Source of the DNA: Parasponia andersonii
Lineage: Eukaryota > Streptophyta > Magnoliopsida > Rosales > Cannabaceae
Reading direction: 5' to 3'
Assembly: GCA_002914805.1 (NCBI GenBank)
Contig: JXTB01000336.1
Location: forward strand, 93,465 to 157,464
DNA: 64,000 bases
This document shows positions 1 to 10,640 of this stretch, piece after piece. The first letter of the stretch is position 1; every line of letters starts with the position of its first letter. A program made the translations under genes and the position numbers. The notes beneath the pieces are model-generated. The model made no database searches, was not told the DNA's origin, and saw only the letters and a list, made by a program, of their open reading frames with translations.

Positions 1-96
1 AGTTTAAAAAGTTTTAAATTTTCACTATTTTATCAGTTCTAAGTCGAGTAGCGTCTCCCGATTTCACTAAATATTTATACAAATACCCTTACATAT

Positions 97-423
97 GTGT
101 GTAAAATCGGGGGATGTTACAGGTTCATCTTCTTTAGTGGGGATTCGTGTGTTGTTAAGGTTAGTTTATGTTCTAAATCTAGTGGTCCAGTAAGGGTATT
201 TGAGGTTGGTTCTTCTTCTCACAATACTGGAAGTTCAATTGCATCTTCTATTATGACCTATTCTTTCAGTAATTCTCCTAATTATGATAATACTGAAGGG
301 TACTTTGTGGACCCAAATAACTCAGACGAGCTAAGGGAAAAATACATAGTTGCTGATAACAAGATATTGCAAAAGGCTCTAAACATGTTAATTTTTTTTG
401 TTATTTGGTTCATATTTTTCTAG
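97..423 (+). pseudogene. MULE transposase N-terminal fragment (probable)
   Basis: An open stretch of 108 codons. Its C-terminal part, with the residues 'VADNKILQKALNM', resembles the region of plant MuDR-type transposases just before the MuDR DNA-binding domain, where a 'D/S-K-K-x-L-Q-x-A-L' pattern is common. After this the frame runs into hydrophobic AT-rich translation that looks like intron. A zinc-knuckle remnant of the same type of protein lies on the same strand at 7501-7620, so both may be ends of one MULE that the Copia element at 615-6936 split. The central catalytic part is not present. The family call rests on pattern memory only; it could be another host gene fragment. Confidence 0.4.
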
Positions 424-446
424 TCATAGTATATATGATTTAAACT

Positions 447-614
447 GTGGTATATGGTATTTTAATTCTCTATTTTGTTATTGTTAAACATACTAAGTAT
501 TTTATTGTTTGATTTATATATTTTTGGTTGTTGTATATATCATTTTTGTGGTAGTATATGGTATTTCTATTTTCTAGTGGTTTTTGATAGACATGTTAAG
601 TATTTGATTGTTTA
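447..614 (+). repeat. Two-copy AT-rich tandem repeat, period about 104 bp
   Basis: The segment starting 'gtatatggtattt' near 449 recurs near 553, and both copies end in a similar 'taagtattt..attgttt' stretch. The Copia element inserted at the very end of the second copy. It is probably intronic or non-coding DNA of the surrounding MULE. Confidence 0.55.
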
Positions 615-1852
615 TGTAACAACCATATCTTGTATTGTTACCGAATGTAATTAATTATCCAATTAATTATGTAAGGTAGTTGTGCAGAAATTTGTATTAT
701 CAATGTTGCAATAACGAAAATTAAAAAATTGACACACAATATTTTTACTTAGTTCAACTATCTCCCAATTGTTTACATCTAAGGGACCATACTCAGAAAA
801 CTAAACTTATTAGTAAAAACCAATATGAGTACAAACACTAATCAAAGTTAAAAGGCTCCCTCTTTTAAATGTTGCAACATGCAAGTACTTTTTCATTAAT
901 CCGTCTAGTGAGCTTTCCTCGACTTGATGTGATTCCTTTTATTTGAATTCCCTTCAGATTTCTTGGAATCTGCCTTCTCTCGAAGCACTCTCATGACTAA
1001 AAATCACTTGTAGTCTCACAATACAAAGTATAGACATATTTAACAAAATGCTATTCCAATAGCAATCATAAACATACATGACACAGCAAGGAATCTAACC
1101 TAGACTCCTATTTATAATGCTTCAAGTCTTCTAATCCTTGGCAATCTATAAGACACGTTTTAATCACTATAAATGTTGGTTAGAAGCTAATTAGATCAGT
1201 CAAAGATAAGAATTTTATAATTAAAGCTGATCTGAAATTATTGTTGATTTTGTACAACGATGTTACAATATTAGACCTGTCTAAAATAGGCAGATTTGTA
1301 ATCCTCTAGAAGAAATCTTGATTTGTTTCCTAAAATAGCACTTTCAATTTTCACACAAATCAATCAAATAAAAAGTGTTTACACAATAAAAATTAACTAA
1401 AAATAAATAAGGAAACGATAACCTAAAAGATAAATATTTACATGTTTATACTATAAGGTAGTTTCCATAAAAAAAAAAATACAAGCTATCAAAGCAATTT
1501 GATAAATTAGCCCAATAATTATAATCCGATTGATTAGGATCAGAATTAATTATTTTTAGAAAGAATAATCAATCACACAATAATCAATCTTTATTAAAAC
1601 ACTCCTAAAGGAGAAAGAAATATGAGAATTAATTTTCTTGTAAGGCAAAAATTAATCTTCAATATTTCTAATCAAATCTCTATAAAATTGAACAAATATT
1701 TAGTCATATGATAACTATAAAATTCGGATAAACACTTTCAAAAATGTTAGATCAAATATTCTAGTGATATTACAACATTAACTCAGAATTATTCAATCAA
1801 AATAGACAGTAATGTTGTGACATCTTAAATGACAACAAATTTTTTCCTTTCA
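615..1852 (-). repeat. Copia 3' LTR (left copy)
   Basis: Starts 'tgtaacaacc' and ends 'ca' on the plus strand. It aligns along its length with 5669-6936, with shared blocks such as 'attgacac..aatatttttac' and 'cttagttcaactatctc'. It lies directly next to the purine tract at 1853-1868. Confidence 0.9.
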
Positions 1853-1868
1853 ATCTCCCCCTTTGGCA
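1853..1868 (-). other. Copia polypurine tract
   Basis: Read on the minus strand this is 'tgccaaagggggagat', a common polypurine tract of plant Copia elements. It abuts the 3' LTR, where plus-strand DNA synthesis would be primed. Confidence 0.85.
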
Positions 1869-3244
1869 TTTTTTTTGTAAAATATTTATACCTACAAAAA
1901 TAAGTTAAGTGTTTGACCAAGAATTTTGCATACTCCCCTTTTTTTGTCAAAAAATGCCAAAGGAATGAGGAAACATATAATTACATACATGCAAAAGTTA
2001 TAACTTGACTAAATATATCATATGAAAACCAAATTCCATACATATAGTAGATCAATATCATAAAAAGTTGCTCAATATTATAAAATGAGCTTAATCCTGT
2101 AGAAAACTAAAGGACTAAATTCAACAGAATATGACACTACTCTCCCTTGATTATTGCCCTTAACATCAAGACAACAACTTATTTTTCTTATGAGATAAGA
2201 AACTTGATGATATCATCATGATCTTGTTTTTTCTCAGTTGGCTTTCATGATTCCCCTTTAGTAAACTCCCCTTTACTGTGAGCATTGTAAATAAGAGAAA
2301 AAAAGAAATTCAATTTCACTATGGGTGTTCACTATTTTTTAGGACCACTATAACACTAAAAAGGATACTTCGAACAAATATGGTGAAAACAGAGATAATT
2401 CAAGAGGAAATTGTGAGTATAATGACATGAGTAAAATTAGGGATTCAAACAAGAGACCATTCAGTTTCCCTAATTTGAAATAGAAATCTAAATCAATTTA
2501 GAGGCAAATTGAAATTAGAAAACTTGTAATGAGAGAAAATCATAGAAACATATAGAGATGACATCAATTGTAATTGTCGAAAAAAATCCAATTTTTTTAA
2601 AAAAAAATATGAGCACAATTTATTTCACGTTGTAACATTAAGTATATAGTCAGTCAAAATATTATATATGGTAATCAAATAGACGATATTATATATGGTA
2701 ACCTTATAGACAAAAAGAAATTGATGAATTTATTCTAATTATAAAACATTTTAACACATTATTCTTACTATTTTCAACAGTCATATTTTTTGAAAGATTC
2801 TTGAGATTGATTGATCATCTAAGCTTGATCTCACATAAATAGAGCAGTACGAATTGATTTTTGCTACTGCATAAATAGGTGATATTGTAACATTGACAAC
2901 AACTAAGGCAATGATATTTTCATAAACAGTAGCTTTCGTACTAAGGTAGCCATTTTCTCATTGTAGATAATCCTCTACTATATTTGTGATACATAGGCCT
3001 AGATTACTCATAGATAGCTTTTGCACATCAGTATAGGTAACTCTTTTTGATCATGATGCTTGTATTCACAAAATAAAGTTGAGATCAAAATATGTCACAC
3101 TTGTCAATCATAAAACAATTAAGGATTCTCAATCTTTCTTTAGAATTATGAATAAAAATATGTTATAATAAAAACAAATTCATCGTTTCCTTAACATCTT
3201 TTGGAATTTTTACGAGTAATATTTTTAACTTTGACTGGCTAATG
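1869..3244 (-). other. Copia 3' non-coding interior
   Basis: No readable coding frame on either strand. It is AT-rich and contains several copies of the palindromic motif that recurs throughout the element (near 2629, 2881 and 3241). It corresponds to the spacer between the end of pol and the purine tract. Confidence 0.6.
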
Positions 3245-3352
3245 TTACAACATTAATTCACAAAGAACAAGTCCTAGAGTTTTTGTAAAAATGCCTGCAA
3301 GTTGTTTGTCAGTCTCAATATGTTCCAACAAAGTAATTTTATTCTTAACTAA
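3245..3352 (-). pseudogene. Copia RNase H C-terminal tail
   Basis: The minus strand reads 'VKNKITLLEHIETDKQLAG' followed by 'IFTKTL', the end of Copia RNase H (usual form: I-x-L-E-H-I-x-T-D/E-K-Q-L-A-D-I-F-T-K-x-L). In an intact element this would lie roughly 3 kb downstream of the protease, but here it is about 100-200 bp from it. It marks the 3' side of a large internal deletion. Confidence 0.75.
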
Positions 3353-3439
3353 GTTTCTGAGAACATGTCACAAATCAAATTCATTATAGATGTAATATTA
3401 CATGAATGTATTTTTCTTTTTTCTTTTTTTTTTTGGTCG

Positions 3440-4010
3440 AAGTATAACAGTTGTCTTTGGACCGAAATCCTTCCAAAACTAACTTACCATATTTATCAAA
3501 AACAACACACTTATCAAAGTGAAATTAACATTAAAATGTAAATTACAAATTTGACTTATGCTAATCAAATTAGACACAAGTCCCTCATCATGCAAAACAT
3601 TCTTGAATTTGGGAAATCTCCAATATTAAGAGTTCCTCTTCTAAGAACTCTACCTTTTACACCATCACCAAATGTTACAACACCTCTGATATCAATCTTA
3701 TAATTCACAAGAATATATTTGTTATCTGTCATATGTCTGGAACATCCACTATCGAAATACCAATTATTAGCAGTATATGTTCTAAAATAAGTAAAAGATC
3801 TAAAGTAATTTAATTTAGATTTTTTAACCCAAACTTTACAAGTTTTCTTGACAAATTAATCTTTTTCTTTAATGTCTTTCTTTGAAATAGAATTTTATGC
3901 GAATAATAGTAATTTCCCCAAAAAATTTTCATAGTAAAACACCTAAGTCTGATATGACCTTTAACACCATAGAAATGACAAATTAGAATGAACTTACCAC
4001 GATTTCTCAT
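3440..4010 (-). pseudogene. Copia second zinc knuckle and aspartic protease remnant
   Basis: On the minus strand, 'CHFYGVKGHIRLRC' near 3945-3990 is a CCHC knuckle whose second Cys has become Tyr. Further on, near 3725-3775, 'NWYFDSGCSRHMT' carries the DSG active site of Copia protease. The frame continues as 'VTFGDGVKGRVLRRGTLNI', normal for the protease to pre-integrase region, then loses similarity near 3440. Stops and frameshifts break it throughout. Confidence 0.8.
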
Positions 4011-4226
4011 GGAATTAAATCCTACTAGTTTGCTATTAGGAGATTGTCATGTTGCAACATTAGCATATTTTCCAGAAACTAATATTGTAGTTGATCTATT
4101 GCATATTATAAAATGAGGCTTATTTTAAGTTGTAACATCAGCACTGATTCCTACAACTAGAGTAGAAACAGAACTCTTAACAAGAATAGTTTTTGAATTT
4201 GAGTTATCATCTTTAAATCTGAGTCA

Positions 4227-4481
4227 TTAAAGATTTGACCTAGATTTATCGATAGACAGAATATGATCTAATTTGGCCATTCCAGCATTTAGCATTTTAA
4301 AGGATTTTTGAGTCCTATCAAGCTCTGTTGATACTTCTTGTAACTTTGCTTCTTTTTTAGCCAGCAAAGTTTCCAACTTTTGCACCTTTATTTCTGAATT
4401 CTCCTTACACAGAACAAGAGTAGAGATCCTCCTTTCAAGAGATCCATTTTGTTCTACAACTTTAATCCATTGAGAATACAT
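4227..4481 (-). pseudogene. Copia gag coiled-coil segment
   Basis: 84 open codons rich in Lys, Glu and Leu with heptad-like spacing, ending 'SFKMLNAGMAKLDHILS'. A coiled coil ending in 'LxxGxxxLDHILS' is typical between the two zinc knuckles of SIRE-like gag proteins. It is a part of the element's gag and not a separate gene. Confidence 0.65.
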
Positions 4482-4699
4482 ATTCTCATAGGATCTTTGA
4501 ATTGATTCTTCATCCAGTTCGGATTTATCACCGTCAAAATCATATACCTAGTCTGATGTTATAATAAGACTGCCAAATGCAAGTTGTGTTACAATATTAT
4601 CTCTAGAACTTTGCACAGAACACATGTCATATTAAACTAATGAAATACCAAAAGCAATATAATTACTTACATGTATTTCATCGTCCTTTTGGCTGCCTT

Positions 4700-5560
4700 T
4701 AGATTCCTTATTACTCTATGAGGTAGCTATAGCCCTAGATTTCTTCTTTAGGATGTTGGCACATTCAACTTATGTGTCCATAATCCTTACACTCCTTGTG
4801 TTAAATACCTTTCTTTATATATTTTGAAACATCAGATTTAGGTGGAGTGAACTTACCTTTATTAAAGTTTCTACCTATTTTCTTCAAAAACTTATTGAAA
4901 TTTTTAATCAATAGAGCAAGCTCGACATCACCATCCCATTTTTCAATTAGAGTTGATTCTAAGGCTGCTTTAAAAGCAATAGTTTTGTCCTTTTTCTTAT
5001 GCTTGATATTCATCTCGTATATTTGCAAGGATCCCATTAGTTCCTCAACCTTCATGGTGTCAAGATTCTTACTCCCTTTAATGGTTGTGAGCTTTGGTTA
5101 AAACCTATCGCATCTGAAAAATATTTTCAAAGAGCAAAAAGCACAATATCACATAATTTAGTAAAATATTCAAACAAGGTTTCATCCTCTCTCATTTTTA
5201 ATTCCTCAAATTTAGAGGATAAAATAATTAATTTAGTTCTTTTCATATCTCCATAACCTTCCAAATGAGTTTGTAAAATATCCCATGCCTCTTTGATAGA
5301 TTTATAATTTTAATTATTTTAATTCGAGCTGTATCAACTCTATTAAGAATAGCATATAAAGCTTTAGAGTTGAAATTACGAAGTTTGTCATCATTGGATG
5401 ACCAAATATGTTTAGGAATACTCTTCCCTTCATTGTCCTCTATAGTTGAAGGTCTCCAATCAGTAAGAATAGATCTCTAAGTTTTTTCATCAATAATCCT
5501 AATGAATGCCTTCATGCGTGCCTTCCAATAAAAATAATTGGTGCCATCAAGTAGTGGAAA
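4700..5560 (-). pseudogene. Copia gag (UBN2-type) remnant with first zinc knuckle
   Basis: Minus-strand translation begins near 5545 with 'YFYWKARMKAFI', the conserved start of Copia gag (usual form: Y-x-x-W-K-x-R-M). It continues with 'WRPSTIEDNEGKSIPKHIW' and, after several disruptions, 'MKVEELMGSLQIYEMNIK' near 5050. A first zinc knuckle, 'ECKDYGHIS', follows near 4760-4790 with an in-frame stop in it. Gag forms the particle that packages element RNA; this copy cannot make a full protein. Confidence 0.85.
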
Positions 5561-5648
5561 GCATTAAATGGACCTACTTTCAGCAAGAAATTATATACCT
5601 AAAATTTATAGTGAAAAATCTACAAGATCTCATAAAATAGATAGTTAG

Positions 5649-5666
5649 TGATCCACTCTAATACCA
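5649..5666 (-). other. Primer binding site (tRNA-iMet type)
   Basis: The minus strand reads 'tggtattagagtggatca', 2 nt inside the 5' LTR. Its first part matches the usual Copia primer site complementary to the 3' end of initiator tRNA-Met (TGGTATCAGAG) with one C-to-T change. It fixes the element's orientation. Confidence 0.85.
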
Positions 5667-5668
5667 AC

Positions 5669-6936
5669 TATTATGACCATTTCTTATATTCTTACAGAAT
5701 ATAATTAATTGTCTAATTAATTATATAAGGTGGTTACGTAGAAATTTGTAATATCGACGTTGTAACAAAGAAAAGTAAAAAATTGACACCTAATATTTTT
5801 ACTTAGTTCAACTATCTCTCGATAGTCTACATCTAAAAGGCCATACCCAGAGGAAAAAACTTATTAGTAAAGATCAACATGAGTACAAACACTAATCAAA
5901 TTTAAAAGACTTCCTCTTTTAAATGTTGTAATATGCAAGTACTCCACTAATCTATCTAGTAAGCTCCCCTCGACTTGATGTGATTCTTTTCGTCTAAACT
6001 CTCTTTAGATTTCTCAGAATCTGCCTAGTCTCGAAGACTTGTTGTACTTCTCCCAAAGTACTCTTATGACTAAAAATCCCTCTTAGTATCATAATACAAA
6101 GTATAAATAAATTTAACGAAGTATTATTCTAATAGCAATCACAAACATACATGGCACATCTAGGACTCTAATCTAGACTTTTATTTATAGTGCTTGAGGT
6201 TTTCCAATCCTTGACAATATGTAAGATACGCTTTAATCACTATAAATGTTGATTGGAAGCCAATAAGATCAGTCAAGGATGAAATTTTCGTAATCAAGAC
6301 CGATCTAAAATTATAGTTGATTCTGAACAGCAATTTTACAACATTGGCACTATTTAAAATAGCCAAATTTGTAATATTCTAAAAGAAACATTGATTTGTT
6401 AGCCAAAATAGCAATTTTGGTTTTCACACGAATCAATCAAATGAAAAGTGTTTATACATGATAAGAATAAGCTAAGATTAAATAAGAAAATGACAACCCA
6501 ATAGATAAGTATTTACACATTTATACTACAAGGTAGTTTCCAAAAGAAATATAAGTTCTCAAAGTAGTCAGAAAAAATTAGCCCAACAATTATAATCTGA
6601 TTTATTAGGATGAGAATTGATTATTCCTAGAAAAATTAATCAATCATAATTAGCAATCACACAATAATCAATCTTCATTAAAACACTTATAAAATATAGA
6701 AATATGAGAATTAATTTTCATACAAGGCTAAAGTTAGTCTCTAATATTTCTAATCAAAACTCTATAAAATTGAACAAATATTCAATCATATGATAGCTGT
6801 AAAATTCAAACAAACATGTTCAAAAATGTGAAGTCAAATATTCTAGTAATATTGTAACATTAACTCAGAATTACTATCAGTCAAAATAGACAGTGATGTT
6901 GTAACTTCTTAAATGATAATAAATTTTACCCATTCA
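5669..6936 (-). repeat. Copia 5' LTR (right copy)
   Basis: Pairs with 615-1852. The expected terminal TG reads 'ta' here on the plus strand, and the far end keeps 'ca' followed directly by the target duplication gttta. The LTR would hold the element promoter; no TATA box stands out clearly from the AT-rich background. Confidence 0.9.
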
Positions 6937-7168
6937 GTTTAGTTCATATATTTTAAAATGTGATATATAAGATTTTTATAGTAGTATATAATATATGATG
7001 TGGTCTTATAATTAAAATCGATGAAATAAAAGATAAATTAATAGTATTATTTAAGTAATATAAAGTCAATTTTGTTATTATTATGTTTTCTCACTGACCA
7101 TATTAGTTAGTTTATATCAAGTTAGATTTTGTGTTTGAGTCATTTGTATTATACATAAGACTTCAAGT

Positions 7169-7475
7169 TTATAAGTTGAAATATTTTTCCATTAAATTTG
7201 GTTTATATACTTATGTACCTATATTGTAGAATTATGTACTTAGTTTATGTTTTTTTTTATACCTATTATGTTTTTCTTATTTAACAAAAGCTTGAAATAT
7301 CTTAACGTTAAATCTTAGTCAAATAATTATGTACTTTATGTGTAGAATCGTGTACTTACTTTCTATTTTTGTGTATATATGTATCTATTGTATTCCTCTT
7401 ATTTGATAAAAACTTAAAATATGTTTTAGTTAAGTCTTATTCATATGCTTATATACCTTGCATGTAGAATCATGA
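7169..7475 (+). repeat. Three-copy tandem repeat, period about 120 bp
   Basis: The theme 'gaaatat..gttaa..atgtac..tgtagaat..tgtactta..tatgt..cttatttaa.aaaagctt' occurs three times, the third copy partial. It lies just upstream of the MULE zinc-knuckle remnant and is probably non-coding DNA of the MULE. Confidence 0.55.
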
Positions 7476-7500
7476 GCCTATTATTGAGAAACTCATTGTT

Positions 7501-7620
7501 GGAAAGGTGAAAAGGAAATGAATCTTTTCAGTTGACGAGTTCAAAAAGAAGAAACAAGTAAAATGCGGTCAAAGTAAGTAATATGGTCATAATAGAAAAA
7601 CTTATAAAAATCGAATTTAT
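7501..7620 (+). pseudogene. MULE transposase C-terminal zinc-knuckle remnant
   Basis: The plus strand reads 'SVDEFKKKKQVKCGQSK', a stop, then 'YGHNRKTYKNR'. This has the shape of the CCHC knuckle at the C terminus of plant MULE transposases (C-x2-C-x3-GHN-x3-C); the second and last Cys are replaced and a TAA stop interrupts it. With 97-423 it suggests that the DNA around the Copia insertion was a MULE. No catalytic or SWIM domain is left. Confidence 0.5.
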
Positions 7621-7714
7621 GCAGAATATTGTATTTCGAAAAAGATGAAAAGTCATTGGGATTGTTAAGTTCTTATTACTAAGATTTGTAGTGTTGTTAT
7701 TATGAAAATTAGTT

Positions 7715-8010
7715 CTTGTCTTGGTATATAAAAATATGGTCATGGTATATTAGGTTTTGTACTAGATTTATTACTTTAGATTCTAGACTTTTGTCAATTT
7801 TGTTCGTGATATTTGTATACTTTTAGGAACATTATTTTCTTGTCTTAGTATGTGGATATTTTTTCATGGTATAAAAGGTTACGTATCAGATTTATTACTT
7901 AGTATTTCACATATTTTTATCAATTATGTTCGTCGTACTGGTACACTTTTTAAGTACATTGTTTTCTTGCTTTTGTAGCCGGAAATTTTGTCATGATATA
8001 TGAGCTTATA
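7715..8010 (+). repeat. Tandem repeat, period about 125 bp, two and a half copies
   Basis: 'cttgtcttggtatat' at 7715, 'cttgtcttagtatgt' at 7839 and 'cttgcttttgtagcc' at 7966 begin successive diverged copies sharing 'catggtat', 'agatttattact' and 'caatt.tgttcgt' blocks. Confidence 0.6.
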
Positions 8011-8850
8011 TACCAAATTTTCAAACCAAACAAGAATAATAAGTTAAATTAAAAAAACTATAAACCTTTTTCATTCTAATCATGCACTTAAGCAAAAACA
8101 AGTGAAGAACTCTTAGATCATGTTTATTATTCCGTTATGGAGATAAAAGGCAAAGGAAATAGTTTTCCCTTTCATGTGTTTATATAGCAATTAGTTACAC
8201 ATAAAATAGAATCATAGCATTCCTACTCATTATTTCATATTCCTCTTCATTCCCCTCTATTCTATTTCCCTTCCATTTCTTTTATGGATTAGTAAACATG
8301 GTTTTAGTAAATAAATTTATGAATTTATAAACTGAACACTTAATTTATGAGCTATATATATAAATTTATGAACTACACTCCTATCCTTGTAAACTACACA
8401 CATAACCAGAATAATTCATCAATTTTTCAACCACACATGTGACTTTATGAACTGAACATATAATTTTATGAACCAAACAAGAATAAAAATTGAAATTAAA
8501 AAAATAAAAAAATAAAAACTTTTTACTCCAATCATGCACATACGCATATAACTTAGTGAAGAATTTTTCAATACATAAATTCTTGAATTTATGAACTGAA
8601 CACATAATTTATGAATCACACATGTAAGTTTATGAACTACACTCATAACCAGAATAATTCATAAATTTTTTAATCTCACAGTAAATTTGTAAACTGACAC
8701 ATAATTTTATGAACGAAACAAGAATAACAATTAAAATTAAGAAAATAAGAATTTTTTTCACTTCTATCATGCACACAAGCATATACCCAATTGAAAAACT
8801 CTTAGTACATGAATTTATCGGAATTGACATATAATTTATGAACCACACTC
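8010..8850 (+). repeat. Tandem array, period about 240 bp, three diverged copies
   Basis: Each copy contains 'accaaacaagaataa', an A-rich block, 'aatcatgcac' and short 'tttatgaactgaacac' sub-repeats; landmarks are at 8029, 8478 and 8719. The first copy is interrupted by a MITE at 8119-8300. Open frames on the minus strand across 8381-8848 are translations of the repeat and show no protein features. Confidence 0.65.
8119..8300. mobile_element. Small MITE, family M1, copy 1
   Basis: Begins 'catgtttattattccgt' and ends with the approximate inverted complement of 'catgtttactaatccat'. The interior is a pyrimidine/purine-rich body with 'attttccctttcatgt'. It interrupts a copy of the 240-bp array, which supports insertion. 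Related copies are at 20778-20976 and, partially, 22650-22760. Flanking duplication is only approximate ('tcttagat' and 'ttttagta'). Confidence 0.6.
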
Positions 8851-9002
8851 AAATTATTTTTTGTAAATGTTCCTACTCAAGAAAAGGTAAATGCATGTAA
8901 ATAACGACAAGTCCCATATGTCCCTAATAGAAGATTATACCCTTTTTAATTGGAATATAAGATATATTTGTGCAAAGAATTGCAAATAGTTTTGCATTAT
9001 AC

Positions 9003-9060
9003 TGATAGAGACAAGCTCAACTGGTACAACTTTCTATTACAAACTTCAATCCTAAATTGA
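9003..9060 (+). mobile_element. Possible tRNA-derived SINE head
   Basis: 'agctcaactggta' near 9014 resembles an RNA polymerase III A box and 'acttcaatcct' near 9043 a degraded B box, at tRNA-like spacing. No 3' tail or target duplication was found. Confidence 0.25.
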
Positions 9061-9361
9061 CAAAAGATATTGACCAAAGCCTCAATCACTAAATCACGAA
9101 AACAAACCAAAAAGATCATATTCCTTCTTTTTACTAAACTGTTAACTTATAACAAATAGAAAAATAAACAACGACGTCATTGAATATGTTGTTTACACTA
9201 ATTAATGTAAACAATATATTTATTTTAATAGCCACTTGGAATTGAAGATTTCGGTTATAAAATACTAGCATAGAAGAAAGCTTCGACATATGAGATCTCT
9301 AATCAGTATAAATCATCATTTCTAGCAATGAATCGAAGCACGTCAAAGTAAACATTAAAGT

Positions 9362-9666
9362 GCTTCCTTAGGAGTTTTCTACTCCGACGATGGTAGCAGC
9401 AATGGCGAGTCAACGATCGACACTGCTATTAATTACGATGACTATTTTTTATAATGTCTCAATCATCCACATCGAAGTTTCTAGAAGGAGATGATGAGGT
9501 CATGGAAATCTAGAAGCTCGAAAATCACGAGCATTATCATCGTTATCATCCTTTGTCAGATAGTTTGACGACGGTACCTATGCGTCTGATGGATTCCGAG
9601 TATTGTGAATTTCTGAAAAATCAACTTGAATTGGCTTGTGCAGTTATTGCTCTCGCTCGAGGATAA
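9362..9666 (+). pseudogene. Unrecognised gene fragment with frameshifts
   Basis: Higher GC than its surroundings and readable in pieces: 'FYSDDGSSNGESTIDTAIN' in one frame, then, after a shift, 'SKFLEGDDEVMEI', a stop, and further codons ending 'EYCEFLKNQLELACAVIALA' before a TAA near 9666. The last stretch resembles a short motif near the N-terminal half of group C bZIP factors, but no basic region or zipper follows, so I do not assign it. It is probably a decayed piece of a host gene; chance is possible. Confidence 0.25.
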
Positions 9667-10640
9667 ATCTCTTTATAGATCTTCTTGAATTTTTGGATCA
9701 AGATGAAATATGTTTGATAAGGATATTTTCAGCATAAATTTTTCAACAGGCTTTTCGTTGGACGTATAGTTATAAAAATAGGTCATGGTTATGTACTCAA
9801 ATTGGGGCCTAAATTTGGATAGACATCTATATAGTCCAAAAATAAATTGGAGTTATATCATGAAAATATATATATAAAAATCACCATTTATATAACAAAC
9901 ATATTGGCCGATTTCAGTTTAAAACTGACCATTTTTATGTCAGATTACAAACCAAACCGAATAGTCCAATTTACTAATTTCTCAGTCCATCACCAAAATG
10001 TAGTGCAACTGCATAAATTGGTCTGAATTGGCTAGTTTCCACAATTTAGCAGTTCTTTTGAACATCCCTAGCCCAGGATTTGGTCATTGTGTTATAAGAC
10101 CCATTATTATTGCTACACCAATTAATTCCTTTACTCAATAAAGTATCAATTTATAGGTAGAACAAAAAATTTACTTCTTATACTTGGTCAAAAAGGTTTT
10201 ACTTCTAATACAAATAGATAATCTAGGAACAACAAAAGAAAGTAAAAAAAATGAATCTTTTTATGGAGGTTGTCAAAAAGAAATAAGGGTCGTCACAATT
10301 ATTGATGTAATTTTCCTAAGGGCCACTAGGAGAATGACCATCCAAATTTCTTCTCAAAAAAATCAAGGTGAGTGACTTTTAGTGATTCGTCCTTCTTTCT
10401 CTCTCTCTTTTTCAAATGTTAGAACTTTTTCTTTAGTAAAAAGCTACCATAAAACTAATAATTTTCCTCATATAGCTAGTCCTAAAAATTCTCCACCCAT
10501 ATTTTGAACATCAAAAAATGGGATTTGGCCACTTATACCTAAGTTTTCAAAAATAATACCAAAAATACGACTTCTCCAAAATAATTATTTTCCGTACAAT
10601 TCAGTAGCATTTTTCTAAATAGTTTGGTACAAGAAACTAA
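9667..10640. other. Intergenic, mostly featureless
   Basis: No coding frame recognised. The stretch 9900-10070, ending near 'ttttgaacatccctag', reads on the minus strand like the end of a hAT-type non-autonomous element (CTAGGGATGTTCAAAA), but the opposite end was not found. Confidence 0.4.

Larger units (their letters stand above)
615..6936 (-). mobile_element. Copia LTR retrotransposon, internally deleted, non-autonomous
   Basis: Two long direct repeats (615-1852 and 5669-6936) flank a 3.8-kb interior. The element is bounded by an exact 5-bp target site duplication, gttta at 610-614 and 6937-6941. On the minus strand the order is: 5' LTR (right copy), a tRNA-iMet type primer site 2 nt inside it, gag with zinc knuckles, protease, a short RNase H tail, a non-coding stretch, a purine tract and the 3' LTR (left copy). 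The gag layout (UBN2-type domain, first zinc knuckle, coiled coil, second knuckle, then the protease signature 'DSGCSRHMT') matches plant Copia elements of the SIRE/Maximus kind; the lineage is an inference. Integrase and RT are absent. Frames carry many stops and the LTRs have diverged visibly, so this is an old insertion. Confidence 0.93.

Noticed and set aside
9180..9220. Palindrome ttgtttaca..tgtaaacaa as a regulatory operator
   Set aside because: A clear 9-bp inverted repeat, but isolated in intergenic DNA with no gene to control.
9362..9666. A bZIP transcription factor gene
   Set aside because: Only about 20 residues resemble group C bZIP proteins; no basic region or leucine zipper follows and the frame is broken, so it is listed only as an unassigned fragment.
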